Source: Ruminococcus sp. YE71
Lineage (GTDB): Bacteria; Bacillota; Clostridia; Oscillospirales; Ruminococcaceae
Direction: 5' to 3'
Assembly: GCF_900119155.1 (NCBI RefSeq)
Contig: NZ_FPIR01000019.1
Location: forward strand, 23,010-87,009
DNA: 64,000 nt
The notes beneath the pieces were generated by a model. It searched no databases and was not told the DNA's origin. It saw only the letters and a program-made list of their open reading frames with translations. The translations under genes and the position numbers were made by a program. The first letter of the stretch is position 1, and the number at the start of each line of letters is the position of its first letter. Of this stretch, positions 17,227 to 25,310 are shown one piece after another.

Positions 17227-17727
17227 ATGTCAAGGGCGATCGGTTCAAAGTACATTGTTGAACGTTCTCCGCAGGCTCAGGAGTACCACGAGGCTGTCAA
17301 AGACGTTCTCAACAGTGAGGAGGTGCAGGATCTCAAAGATTACCACCATCATCACTGCATGACGAGGTTTCAGCACTGTCTGAATGTATCCTACTACAGC
17401 TTTCTGCTGTGCCGCAAGCTCGGTTTCAACGCCGAGCAGGCTGCGAGGGCAGGTCTTTTGCACGACTTGTATCCCGAGTGTCCGAAGTGCGACCGCAGGC
17501 ATCTGACGACGCATCCCGAGACTGCGCTTGAGAATGCGCGGAAGAGCTTCAAGCTCTCAAAGGTCGAAGCGGACGTTATTTTGAAGCATATGTGGCCGAT
17601 ACGCAAGGGCAGACCGAAGTATCCCGAGTCGTATGTGGTGATGATGACAGATAAGTACGTGGCTTTCATGGAGTTTTGTATTTATCTGAAACAGACCGCA
17701 GACATGAGTCTCAAAAAGCACATATAA
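17227..17727 (+). CDS. HD domain protein
   Basis: 166 residues with an HD phosphohydrolase core: H50 in RFQHCLNVSYYSF and H79-D80 in ARAGLLHDLYPE, then a histidine in the ILKHMWPI stretch and D in MMTDKYVAF. It is small enough for a stand-alone metal-dependent phosphohydrolase, though the substrate (nucleotide or cyclic nucleotide) cannot be told. A cysteine pair, YPECPKCDRR, follows the HD. GAAAGGAAG precedes the ATG, and an extended -10 (TGATATACT, 17171-17179) lies 48 bases upstream. A terminator follows directly. Confidence 0.85.
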   Translation: MSRAIGSKYIVERSPQAQEYHEAVKDVLNSEEVQDLKDYHHHHCMTRFQHCLNVSYYSFLLCRKLGFNAEQAARAGLLHDLYPECPKCDRRHLTTHPETALENARKSFKLSKVEADVILKHMWPIRKGRPKYPESYVVMMTDKYVAFMEFCIYLKQTADMSLKKHI

Positions 17728-17731
17728 CAGG

Positions 17732-17763
17732 CAGCTGTCCGATAAAACGGACAGCTGTTTTTT
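17732..17763 (+). terminator. Rho-independent terminator
   Basis: CAGCTGTCCG (17732-17741), loop ATAAAA, CGGACAGCTG (17748-17757), then TTTTTT. Confidence 0.9.
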
Positions 17764-17770
17764 GCCTCTG

Positions 17771-18130
17771 CTACCTGCGTTTTTTTGGGGGAAAACATTT
17801 CTGAAGAAAGGTTCTCCCCTTGCCGTGCGTAGCTAAGGCGGCCCCCATTCCAAAGACTTTTAATATGTTGGCAGTTGGTTGTGGTCGGGAAAATAGTCCC
17901 TTGACATCTCAAGAGATGCTGACTTACGAATACCGCAATTGAAGCGTTAACCACTATTGAACGTCTTTTTGGCAAGGTCAAGCAATATCACATAAGAACC
18001 ACAATCTTTCCGACCAACACAAATTAAGGAAGAAGCACCACAAGCCAAAAAGCATTAAAAGTTTTAGTGAGGGGGGTGAGGGAAGACCCTTTTTCAAAAG
18101 GGTCTCCCCAAGAAAAGCCCGTCACTCTGT
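17771..18130 (-). repeat. MITE-like intergenic repeat (copy 3, reverse orientation)
   Basis: Reverse complement of the element at 16751-17107: GGGGCCGCC block near 17838 (seen as GGCGGCCCCCATTCCAAAG), AACGTCTTTTTGGCAAGG near 17968, AAGCCAAAAAGCATTAAAAG near 18042, and the GGGAAGACCC...GGGTCTCCCC hairpin near 18080-18115. The outer ends are less well conserved. It lies between the HD and DHH genes, so copies 2 and 3 flank the HD gene in opposite orientation. Confidence 0.75.
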
Positions 18131-18224
18131 AAAAATAAGAAGCACCCAAAGCCTGTGAGTCGGACGCTCGCGGGCTTTGGTTTTGTCCGGGGTAAAAAAA
18201 TCGTACTGTTTTACCAAAAAGTAA

Positions 18225-18253
18225 TTGACTTTTCAGAAAATATAGTGTATAAT
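18225..18253 (+). promoter_or_regulatory. sigma-A promoter of the DHH gene
   Basis: TTGACT (18225-18230), 17 bases, TATAAT (18248-18253). Confidence 0.8.
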
Positions 18254-18315
18254 TATATATACAGATTGTTTCGGTAGTTTGTACTGCCGTAAAAATAGAT
18301 CATGGAGGTCTGACA

Positions 18316-19248
18316 ATGAAAAGACTTGTGACAAGAAGTGATTTCGACGGATTGGTATGCGCCATGCTTCTCAAGGAGCTTGACCTTATCGACGATATAA
18401 AATTTGTACATCCCAAGGACGTTCAGGACGGCAAAATCGAGCTTTCCGAAAATGACATCACCACGAACCTGCCTTTCGACAAGCGCGTTGGTCTTGCATT
18501 CGACCACCACGAGAGTGAGCTTCTCCGCAACAAGGAGGAGGACTACAGGGGCAAGTACATCATCGACGGCAACGCACGTTCGGCGGCTCGCGTGGTCTAC
18601 GACTACTACGGCGGCGCGGACACCTTCAAGCGCGTTTCCGAGGAGATCATGATCGCTGTTGACAAGGGCGACAGCGCCGATTTCACCAAGCAGGAAGTGC
18701 TGGAGCCGACAGGCTGGGTGCTCATGAATTTCCTCATGGATGCGAGAACGGGTCTCGGCAGATTTCACGATTTCCGCATCTCCAACTACGAACTGATGAT
18801 GCAGCTCATCGACTTCTGCGTTGACCACGGCATCGACGAAGTGCTGGCACTTCCCGACGTCAAGGAGCGCGTTGACCTCTACTTCGAGCAGCAGGAGCTT
18901 TTCAAGGAACAGCTCAAACGTATCACGAAGATCGTCGGAAAGGTCGCCGTCATCGACCTCAGAAACGAAGAGACCATCTATGCAGGCAACCGCTTCATGG
19001 TCTATGCGATGTGGCCCGAGACCGAGCTTTCGGTACACGTTGCGTGGGGCTTCCGCAAGCAGAACACGGCGGTCATGATCGGTAAGTCCATCATCAACCG
19101 CGCGTCGGATTTCAATATCGGCGAGCTTTGCCTGAGCTACGGCGGCGGCGGTCACGCGAACGCAGGCACCTGCCAGCTCGACAACGATAAGATAGACGCC
19201 GAGCTCCCCATCATCCTCGACAAACTGAACGGCAAAATACCCGTATAA
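18316..19248 (+). CDS. DHH family phosphoesterase
   Basis: 310 residues. N-terminal SDFDGLVCA (D9, D11), the DHH motif at 63-65 in FDHHESE, a later conserved acidic region VDKGDSADF, and a C-terminal DHHA1-type GGGGHANAGTCQL. Together these define a metal-dependent phosphoesterase of the exopolyphosphatase/NrnA superfamily that cleaves short oligonucleotides, cyclic dinucleotide products or polyphosphate. It is cytoplasmic, with no membrane or CBS/DRTGG domains. GGAGGT precedes the ATG. It has its own promoter and terminator. The exact substrate is not deducible. Confidence 0.88.
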   Translation: MKRLVTRSDFDGLVCAMLLKELDLIDDIKFVHPKDVQDGKIELSENDITTNLPFDKRVGLAFDHHESELLRNKEEDYRGKYIIDGNARSAARVVYDYYGGADTFKRVSEEIMIAVDKGDSADFTKQEVLEPTGWVLMNFLMDARTGLGRFHDFRISNYELMMQLIDFCVDHGIDEVLALPDVKERVDLYFEQQELFKEQLKRITKIVGKVAVIDLRNEETIYAGNRFMVYAMWPETELSVHVAWGFRKQNTAVMIGKSIINRASDFNIGELCLSYGGGGHANAGTCQLDNDKIDAELPIILDKLNGKIPV

Positions 19249-19253
19249 ACCAA

Positions 19254-19287
19254 AAGCACTTCCGAAAAAACGGAAGTGCTTTTCTTT
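19254..19287 (+). terminator. Rho-independent terminator
   Basis: AAGCACTTCCG (19254-19264), loop AAAAAA, CGGAAGTGCTT (19271-19281), then T-rich sequence. Confidence 0.9.
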
Positions 19288-19503
19288 TCTTTTGGGATTC
19301 CCTCGCCCAAAAGACATTCAAAGGTGTATAACGCTTCATCAGCAGTTCAGAAGGTATCTCTTTACCCGAAGAGAGTCTATCTAATAAACCACAACCAACT
19401 GCCAACATATTAAAGGTCTTTGGAACGGGGGCCGCCTTAGCTGCGCACGGCAAGGGGAGAACCTTTCTTCAGAAAGGTTTCCCAAAGTTAAAACCCGCAC
19501 TCA
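19286..19503 (+). repeat. MITE-like intergenic repeat, right half (copy 4)
   Basis: Begins inside the element at GCCCAAAAGACATTCAAAGG and keeps the right half: ATATTAAAGGTCTTTGGAAC, GGGGGCCGCCTTAGCTGCGC, the GAGAACCTTTC...GAAAGGTTTCCC hairpin and the terminal ACCCGCACTCA (19493-19503). The left half is absent. It lies just past the 3' end of pyk (minus strand), where its hairpin could serve as terminator. Confidence 0.75.
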
Positions 19504-19509
19504 AAAGGC

Positions 19510-20937
19510 TCACTTAACGATCTCAACACGCATCATGTTGGTGTTGCCGCTTACGCCGAGGGGGACGCCTGCGGTGACTACGACGAGGTCGCCGTGGCGG
19601 AGGAGACCCATGCCGAGGGACTTTTCGATAGCCGCGTCGATCAGCTTGTCGGTGTCGGTCTGTTCCTCAACGATGCCTGGAACGAGGCCCCACGACATAT
19701 TCATGTGGCGTGCGGTCTTGTGGCTGGTTGTGAGCGCGATTATCGGGCATTCGGGACGGAACTTGGAGAGGCGGCGTGCGGTGGTGCCGCTCTTGGTGAC
19801 GGTGATTATCGCTGCCGCGTTGAGGTCGTGAGCGGTAGTCACGGACGCGTGGGAGATAGCCTCGGTAACTTCGCGGCTGGAGTATTCGTCGTTAGAAGAG
19901 CGAATGCTGAACTGCTTAGCGTAGTCGATGTTGTTCTCGGTAGTCTCGGCGATCTTTGCCATCGTGCGTACAGCGTCAACAGGGAACGCGCCTGCGGCGG
20001 TCTCGCCCGAGAGCATTATCGCGGAAGTGCCGTCGTAGATAGCGTTTGCGACGTCGGTGATCTCCGCACGGGTGGGGCGCGGGTTCAAGATCATGGACTC
20101 AAGCATCTGAGTTGCGGTGATGACCTGCTTGCCTGCGTTGTAAGCCTTGTGGATGAGCTCCTTCTGGATCGCGGGGATCTGCTCGAAGGGGATCTCGACG
20201 CCCATATCGCCGCGAGCGACCATGATGCCGTCAGCAGCTTCGAGTATCTCGTCGATATTCTCAACGCCGTCGCTGTTCTCGATCTTTGCGATGATGCGGA
20301 CTCTGTTCCAGCCCAGCGACTGGGTGAATTTTCTCAGGTAGATGACGTCAGCGCCCGTGCGCACGAAGGAAGCCGCGATGAAATCGAAGCCGAGCTTTGC
20401 GCCGAATGCCAGGTCGTTCATATCCGAGTCGGAGATGTAGGGCATGGAGAGCTTTACTCCCGGGATGTTGATGCCCTTGTTGTTCTTTATCTCGCCGCCG
20501 TGTACTACCTTGCAGACAACGTCGGTGGAGTTTACGTAGGTAACGGTCAGCTCGATAAGACCGTCATTTATAAGGATGCGTGTGCCTGCGGTAACGTCCT
20601 TGGGGAGATTTGCGAAGGTAACTGCGCATTCCTTCTCGTTGCCGATGATGTCACGGGTAGTGAGGGTGAACTCGCTTCCGTCGGTGACCTCTACCTTGCC
20701 TTTCTCGAATGTTTTCAGGCGTATCTCGGGGCCTTTGGTATCGAGCATGGTAGCGACATGAAGACCAAGTTCGTCGGAAAGGCGGCGGACAGTCTCGAAT
20801 CGCTTCTGGTCTACTTCGTAATTAGCGTGTGAAAAGTTGAATCTTGCGACGTCCATGCCGCTTTTCATAAGTTCGCGGAGAACGCCCTCGTCCTCGGTAG
20901 CAGGGCCGAGAGTACATACTATCTTAGTCTTTCTCAT
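19510..20937 (-). CDS. pyk: pyruvate kinase
   Basis: Last step of glycolysis: PEP + ADP to pyruvate + ATP. 475 residues, the classic length without the C-terminal PEP-utiliser extension seen in many Bacilli. Motifs: MRKTKIVCTLGPAT at the start, MLDTKGPEIR, RIIAKIENSDGVENIDEIL, the substrate loop GIMVARGDMGVEIPFEQIP, and ATQMLESMILNPRPTRAE. Readings from 21051 are longer, but AAAGGAAG sits before the ATG at 20937 and family alignment starts there. Confidence 0.97.
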   Translation of the reverse strand: MRKTKIVCTLGPATEDEGVLRELMKSGMDVARFNFSHANYEVDQKRFETVRRLSDELGLHVATMLDTKGPEIRLKTFEKGKVEVTDGSEFTLTTRDIIGNEKECAVTFANLPKDVTAGTRILINDGLIELTVTYVNSTDVVCKVVHGGEIKNNKGINIPGVKLSMPYISDSDMNDLAFGAKLGFDFIAASFVRTGADVIYLRKFTQSLGWNRVRIIAKIENSDGVENIDEILEAADGIMVARGDMGVEIPFEQIPAIQKELIHKAYNAGKQVITATQMLESMILNPRPTRAEITDVANAIYDGTSAIMLSGETAAGAFPVDAVRTMAKIAETTENNIDYAKQFSIRSSNDEYSSREVTEAISHASVTTAHDLNAAAIITVTKSGTTARRLSKFRPECPIIALTTSHKTARHMNMSWGLVPGIVEEQTDTDKLIDAAIEKSLGMGLLRHGDLVVVTAGVPLGVSGNTNMMRVEIVK

Positions 20938-20977
20938 ATCTATCTTCCTTTCGCAGGGATATTCCCCATACACAACC

Positions 20978-21006
20978 ATTATATCACAATTAGCATATAC
21001 CGTCAA
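20978..21006 (-). promoter_or_regulatory. sigma-A promoter of pyk
   Basis: Minus strand: TTGACG, 17 bases, TATAAT, about 40 bases upstream of the pyk start. Confidence 0.8.
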
Positions 21007-21078
21007 GTGGAGAGCACCGATTTTGTATTCGATTACAAAAATACTGCGCATTTTGGAAAAGATTTACCCGAAAAGTAA

Positions 21079-21107
21079 TTGACAAATGAACAGATGTGTG
21101 ATATACT
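21079..21107 (+). promoter_or_regulatory. sigma-A promoter of the PadR gene
   Basis: TTGACA (21079-21084), 17 bases, TATACT (21102-21107). Confidence 0.8.
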
Positions 21108-21114
21108 ATATCAC
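21098..21114. promoter_or_regulatory. candidate PadR operator (dyad over -10)
   Basis: GTGATATACTATATCAC is a perfect 8-bp dyad around a central C and covers the -10 box of the PadR promoter. A related dyad with the same TATA-C-TATA centre covers the -10 of the downstream ABC operon. Confidence 0.55.
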
Positions 21115-21154
21115 AGTAAGATATATCGTGGTTCGATACAGTGAGGTGAGATAT

Positions 21155-21475
21155 ATGACCGACAGGCTGAAACGCATCTACGTTCCCATGTCGGAAACGG
21201 CGTTCTACATCCTCTTCTGCCTTACGGAAGAGGCTCACGGCTACCTCATCAGCCGCCGCGTGAAAGAACTTACCTGCGGCGAGGTGAACATTTCCGCAGG
21301 CACGATGTACGGCACCCTCTCGAAGATGGAAAAGGACGGTCTTATCTCATTCGTCCGCGAGGAAGATAAGCGCAAGCTGTACAAAATCACCCCTGTGGGC
21401 AGAGAGATACTCGATACCGAGATAGCGCGTATCAGGCGGCTGTACAGGAATATCGGCGGTGAGGCTTATTTATAA
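21155..21475 (+). CDS. PadR family transcriptional regulator
   Basis: 106 residues, a compact winged helix: FYILFCLTEEAHGYLISRRV, then ISAGTMYGTLSKMEKDGLIS and the wing KRKLYKITPVGREIL. PadR proteins are usually repressors of nearby transporters or stress genes. The in-frame ATG at 21086 is rejected; GAGGTGAG at 21143-21150 fits the ATG at 21155. It stands immediately upstream of an ABC exporter whose promoter has a matching dyad, so it likely represses itself and the exporter. Confidence 0.9.
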   Translation: MTDRLKRIYVPMSETAFYILFCLTEEAHGYLISRRVKELTCGEVNISAGTMYGTLSKMEKDGLISFVREEDKRKLYKITPVGREILDTEIARIRRLYRNIGGEAYL

Positions 21476-21583
21476 AGGTATGCTTTTTTCGGACGGTCAT
21501 GAGTGCAGTGCCGTTTGACTGAAAAATACTTCGTGCAGGGGCGCGGAAAATGTAAAAAAAAGATGAACAATACTTTGAGAGTA

Positions 21584-21617
21584 TTGACATTGTAAATGCA
21601 ACTGTGTATACTATACA
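21584..21617 (+). promoter_or_regulatory. sigma-A promoter and candidate PadR operator of the ABC operon
   Basis: TTGACA (21584-21589), 17 bases, TATACT (21607-21612). TGTATACTATACA (21605-21617) is a perfect 6-bp dyad around C across the -10, similar to the one at 21098-21114. Confidence 0.75.
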
Positions 21618-21668
21618 TGAACAGTCTTAACGGCTGGAAATGTGTGTCAAGAAAGAAAGGAGAACACT

Positions 21669-22427
21669 ATGGCAGAACAGAACACTCCCGTGCTTGAGGT
21701 CGAGCATCTTTCCAAGCAGTATAAGAAAGGTGTATACGCTTCAAAGGATGTGAACTTCACCGTCAGCAAGGGCGAGATATTCGCACTGCTCGGACCTAAC
21801 GGAGCAGGAAAGACAACGACCATCAGGACTATCGCAACGCTTCTGAAACCTACCGAGGGCGACGCCCGCGTGGCAGGCTTCTCGGTGAGAAATCAGCCTG
21901 CGGAAGTCCGCAAAAACCTCACCTACCTTCCCGATGAGGCAGGCGCGTACAAGAATATGAAGGGTAGACAGTACCTGCAATTCATGGCGGAAATGTACGC
22001 CGAGAGCAGGGACCAGGCGGCGGAGTTCGTCAAGACCGCTGAGGAGATATGCAAGCTCGGCGACAGGCTCGACGACAAGATAGAGAGCTATTCGAGAGGT
22101 ATGACAAGAAAGCTGCTGCTTGCACGCACCATCATGCCCAAGCCGAAGATAGCCATCCTCGACGAGCCGACCTCGGGACTCGACATCATCAACGCCCTTG
22201 AGATACGCCGCATGATACGCGAGCTTGCAAAGAACGGTATGAGCTTCCTGCTGTCGTCGCATAATATGCTTGAGATAGAGTACGTTTCCGACAGAGTGGG
22301 CATCATCGCAAAGGGTCACCTGCTGGAGCTGGGCACGCCCGACGAACTCAAATCCAAGTACAGCGCATCGAACCTTGAAGAAGTGTTCGAGACAGTCGTG
22401 AACGAGAGAGAAAGCAAGGGATGGTGA
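21669..22427 (+). CDS. ABC transporter ATP-binding protein (NatA-like)
   Basis: 252 residues. Walker A GPNGAGKTTT starts at residue 42; the signature is the variant SYSRGMTRK; Walker B KIAILDEPTSGLD; then the H-loop LSSHNMLEIE. It belongs to the ABC-2 export class (NatA/CcmA-like), which drives efflux of sodium, drugs or peptides. AAAGGAG precedes the ATG at 21669, and in-frame codons from 21642 are ignored. The permease follows six bases after the stop. Confidence 0.92.
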   Translation: MAEQNTPVLEVEHLSKQYKKGVYASKDVNFTVSKGEIFALLGPNGAGKTTTIRTIATLLKPTEGDARVAGFSVRNQPAEVRKNLTYLPDEAGAYKNMKGRQYLQFMAEMYAESRDQAAEFVKTAEEICKLGDRLDDKIESYSRGMTRKLLLARTIMPKPKIAILDEPTSGLDIINALEIRRMIRELAKNGMSFLLSSHNMLEIEYVSDRVGIIAKGHLLELGTPDELKSKYSASNLEEVFETVVNERESKGW

Positions 22428-22433
22428 GCACAG

Positions 22434-23750
22434 ATGAAGTTTATAAGTTTACTTAAAAAAGAGCTTCGGGAGATGCTCAATGTTCAGACGATACTCATGC
22501 TCGTGATGATGATACTCATGATGGGCATGATGGGCGGTATGATGAACAAGGCGTCCGAAGAGACACAGAAGGAAAGCGGAAAAATAACTATCTGCGACCA
22601 GGACGATACGCCGTTCTCACAGTCGGTGCTGAAATTCCTTCAGCATCCGACGGCGGATATGGAGAACGATGTGAACATAATCACGATGGATTCCGACGAC
22701 TACTCGAAGGAGCTTGAAAAACACGACGTCAAGAGCTTCGTTATCATCCCGAAGGGCTTCGAGGACGCTATCAGGAACGAGAAGCAGGCGGAGATAATCT
22801 ACGTCAGCCGCATGACCTCGCTGTCGATGATGGCGAACATCAACGCGGGTTCCGAGACCGCCGTTCAGCTGATACAGGCGGCGATAAAGACCGCGATGTA
22901 CACCGACAAGATAAATTCGGGCAAGCTCACCGACGCTGAGGTCTCCCTCATGGAAGCGCCTGTCAGCGTCAACGAGCAGACTATCGTAGCCGACAAGCAG
23001 GAGAAGATATCTCAGCTGGTGCTCTATTCGGGTGCCTACTCACAGTCACTGTTCATGCCGATGATAGTTTACATACTCATCCTGCTGGGCTCGCAGACGA
23101 TGGTCAACGCGGTCAGCGCTGAAAAGCTGGACAAGACGCTTGAGACCCTGCTCTCCGCACCTGTTTCGAGACTGCACGTTCTCAGTGCGAAGATGATAGC
23201 GGCGGCTGTTGTGGCTCTGCTCAACGCGGCTGTCTACATGATAGGCACCAACAAGCTGAGCTTCACAGGCGGCGGTGACCTGCCCGATGAGTACAATCAG
23301 ATAATCGAGAACCTCGGGCTCAACTACAGCTTAAAGACCTATCTTCTCATCGGCGTGCAGATGCTCATCACCATGCTCATCGCACTGTCCATATCGCTGA
23401 TACTCGGCGCCTTCGCAAGAAACATCAAGAGCTCCCAGACCCTCGTTATGCCGCTCATGATAATCACCGTAATCCCCTTCATGGCGACAATGTTCCTCGA
23501 CATCAGCACCCTTCCCGGCGTGATAAAGTACCTGCTCTATGCGATACCCTTCACCCACACCTTCATCGCGTCCGACTGCGTGCTCTTCGGCAAGATGGGG
23601 CTCTACGTCGGCGGACTGATCTATCAGTGCATCGTGCTGGTTGTCTGCATGGCTTTCGCGGTCAAGATATTCACCAGCGACAAGCTGTTCACTTCAAAGG
23701 GCATTATGCTGAATTTCGGCAGGAAGAAGAAGACCGTATACGAGGACTGA
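22434..23750 (+). CDS. ABC-2 type permease (NatB-like)
   Basis: 438 residues. The first membrane helix (about 18-37) is extremely methionine-rich. A large extracytoplasmic domain (about 40-200) follows, then five helices in the C-terminal half (about 205-410), including LDKTLETLLSAPVSRLHVLSAKM, the coupling segment typical of NatB-type permeases (split: LDKTLETLLSAPVSR, then LHVLSAKM). It partners with the ATPase six bases upstream. Cargo unknown. Confidence 0.9.
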   Translation: MKFISLLKKELREMLNVQTILMLVMMILMMGMMGGMMNKASEETQKESGKITICDQDDTPFSQSVLKFLQHPTADMENDVNIITMDSDDYSKELEKHDVKSFVIIPKGFEDAIRNEKQAEIIYVSRMTSLSMMANINAGSETAVQLIQAAIKTAMYTDKINSGKLTDAEVSLMEAPVSVNEQTIVADKQEKISQLVLYSGAYSQSLFMPMIVYILILLGSQTMVNAVSAEKLDKTLETLLSAPVSRLHVLSAKMIAAAVVALLNAAVYMIGTNKLSFTGGGDLPDEYNQIIENLGLNYSLKTYLLIGVQMLITMLIALSISLILGAFARNIKSSQTLVMPLMIITVIPFMATMFLDISTLPGVIKYLLYAIPFTHTFIASDCVLFGKMGLYVGGLIYQCIVLVVCMAFAVKIFTSDKLFTSKGIMLNFGRKKKTVYED

Positions 23751-23777
23751 GCTCACTGACAGCGGAAAGGAAATGTA

Positions 23778-24887
23778 ATGAACAGAATTTCGATCAGACA
23801 GAAAATGGCGGCACTGACTGCGGCGGTTTGTATGATTACAACGTTCGCAGGGTGCGGCGGCTTTTCGGACAGCAGCTCGGCAGGCAAGGCTGAAAACAGC
23901 AGTTCGGTGACCGCGGATTCGGTAGAGGTCGTTACCCTGCCTCCAAAGGACGAGGATAGCAAGCCCGAAGAGACTGCTTCTTCGGATGAGAGCGGCACGG
24001 AAAGCGCTCCCGCGGATGATAAGTTCGACACTTCGGATGTGCCCTACACGCCCGCCATGTGGAAGGTGACTTCGCCTTCGGGTAATACCATGTACATGAT
24101 GGGCTCGATGCACGCGCTGAAAGAAGAGTGCGTCCCTCTGCCCGATTACGTGACCGAGAGGTTCGGTGAGAGCGAAGTCCTTGCAGTCGAATGCGATATA
24201 AGCGATTCGACAAAGAATTCCGCGGCGGCGCTTGCGGTCATGAACAAGATCACCTACCCCAACGGCGAGACTATCGGCGAACACCTCGGCGAGGATCTGT
24301 GGGAAGAGGTAGCTTCGTATATCGAGGCATACGGCGGCGATCCCGAGTCGCTGAAATCCTCTCAGGCGTGGTATATCTACAGCCTGCTGGAGAGCATGAG
24401 CCTTGATTCCCTGGGGCTTGATTCGACCATCGGTTTCGATATGCAGCTTCTTAACATGGCTAAGGAACAGGGCAAGGAGATATTTGAGGTCGAGTCGGCT
24501 GAGATGCAGATGGATATGCTCTCGGGCTTCGATGAGAAGCTCATAAAGGCGGCGATAAAGGGCTACTCCGCCGAGAACAAAGACCTTATCGAAGAAAAGC
24601 TGATCGAGATGTACACCGCCTGGAAATCGGGCGACACCGATTCGGTCAGCACCGAAGAGGGCTTCGACGAAGAACTCTACACCGAAGAGGACAAGGCCAA
24701 TATCGCCGAGTTTAACCGTATCCTCGTCACCGACCGAAACGTCGGAATGGCTGACAAGGCTATGGAACTCCTCGACAGCGGCAAGACCGTCTTCTACGTG
24801 GTGGGCCTTGCACACTACCTCGGCGACGGGGGAATAATCAAACTCCTCGAAGCCGAAGGCTGCACCGTAGAACGCGTGGAAGTCTGA
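23778..24887 (+). CDS. TraB/GumN family lipoprotein
   Basis: 369 residues. A signal peptide ends in a lipobox TTFAGCGG with C26 as lipidation site, followed by a Ser/Glu-rich linker. The TraB/GumN domain begins near 95 with WKVTSPSGNTMYMMGSMHAL (the G-x-x-H motif) and ends with VVGLAHYLGDGGIIKLLEAE, holding the second conserved histidine. Family members are proposed metal-dependent peptidase-like proteins. It is likely on the outer face of the membrane. It lies 27 bases after the permease, probably in the same PadR-controlled operon. Confidence 0.88.
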   Translation: MNRISIRQKMAALTAAVCMITTFAGCGGFSDSSSAGKAENSSSVTADSVEVVTLPPKDEDSKPEETASSDESGTESAPADDKFDTSDVPYTPAMWKVTSPSGNTMYMMGSMHALKEECVPLPDYVTERFGESEVLAVECDISDSTKNSAAALAVMNKITYPNGETIGEHLGEDLWEEVASYIEAYGGDPESLKSSQAWYIYSLLESMSLDSLGLDSTIGFDMQLLNMAKEQGKEIFEVESAEMQMDMLSGFDEKLIKAAIKGYSAENKDLIEEKLIEMYTAWKSGDTDSVSTEEGFDEELYTEEDKANIAEFNRILVTDRNVGMADKAMELLDSGKTVFYVVGLAHYLGDGGIIKLLEAEGCTVERVEV

Positions 24888-24900
24888 ACCTGCAAATAAC

Positions 24901-24942
24901 AAACCCGTAAACGTCCATAAACGCTTACGGGTTTTGATTTTG
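24901..24942 (+). terminator. Rho-independent terminator
   Basis: AAACCCGTAA (24901-24910) and TTACGGGTTT (24925-24934), followed by T-rich sequence. It closes the PadR/ABC/TraB locus. Confidence 0.8.
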
Positions 24943-24953
24943 TTACGGGGGGG

Positions 24954-25310
24954 GAGTGCGGGATTTTCTTGGGGGAGACCCTTTTGAAAAAGGGTCTTCC
25001 CCCAAACCCCCTCACTAAAACTTTTAATGCTTTTTGGCTTGTGGTGATTCTTCCTGATTTTGTGTTGGTCGGGAAGATCGTGGTTCTTCTGCTCATTAGT
25101 GCGTCACTTGTCAAAAAGACGTACATGGGAGCGTAACGCACAGTTTGAGCGTATTTATTAGATGGTCACTCTTGAAGCGGTGATTGTCTATCGTACCCTA
25201 TACATCCAACTGCCGACATATTTAAAGTCTTTGGAAGGGGGGCTGGGGGAGAACCTTTCTTATAGCTGTGCGAAGCTAAGGCAGAGGTTCTCCCCAAGTT
25301 AAAACATCTC
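24954..25310 (+). repeat. MITE-like intergenic repeat (copy 5)
   Basis: Left end GAGTGCGGG (24954-24962), hairpin GGGGGAGACCC...GGGTCTTCCCCC (about 24971-25004), then AATGCTTTTTGGCTTGTGG, GGTCGGGAAGATCGTGGTTC, GTCAAAAAGACGTACATG, ACATATTTAAAGTCTTTGGA and a right-end hairpin GGGAGAACC...GGTTCTCCCC. The right terminal repeat has decayed. It accounts for the gap before the sugar transferase gene, reaching its stop codon. Confidence 0.75.
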
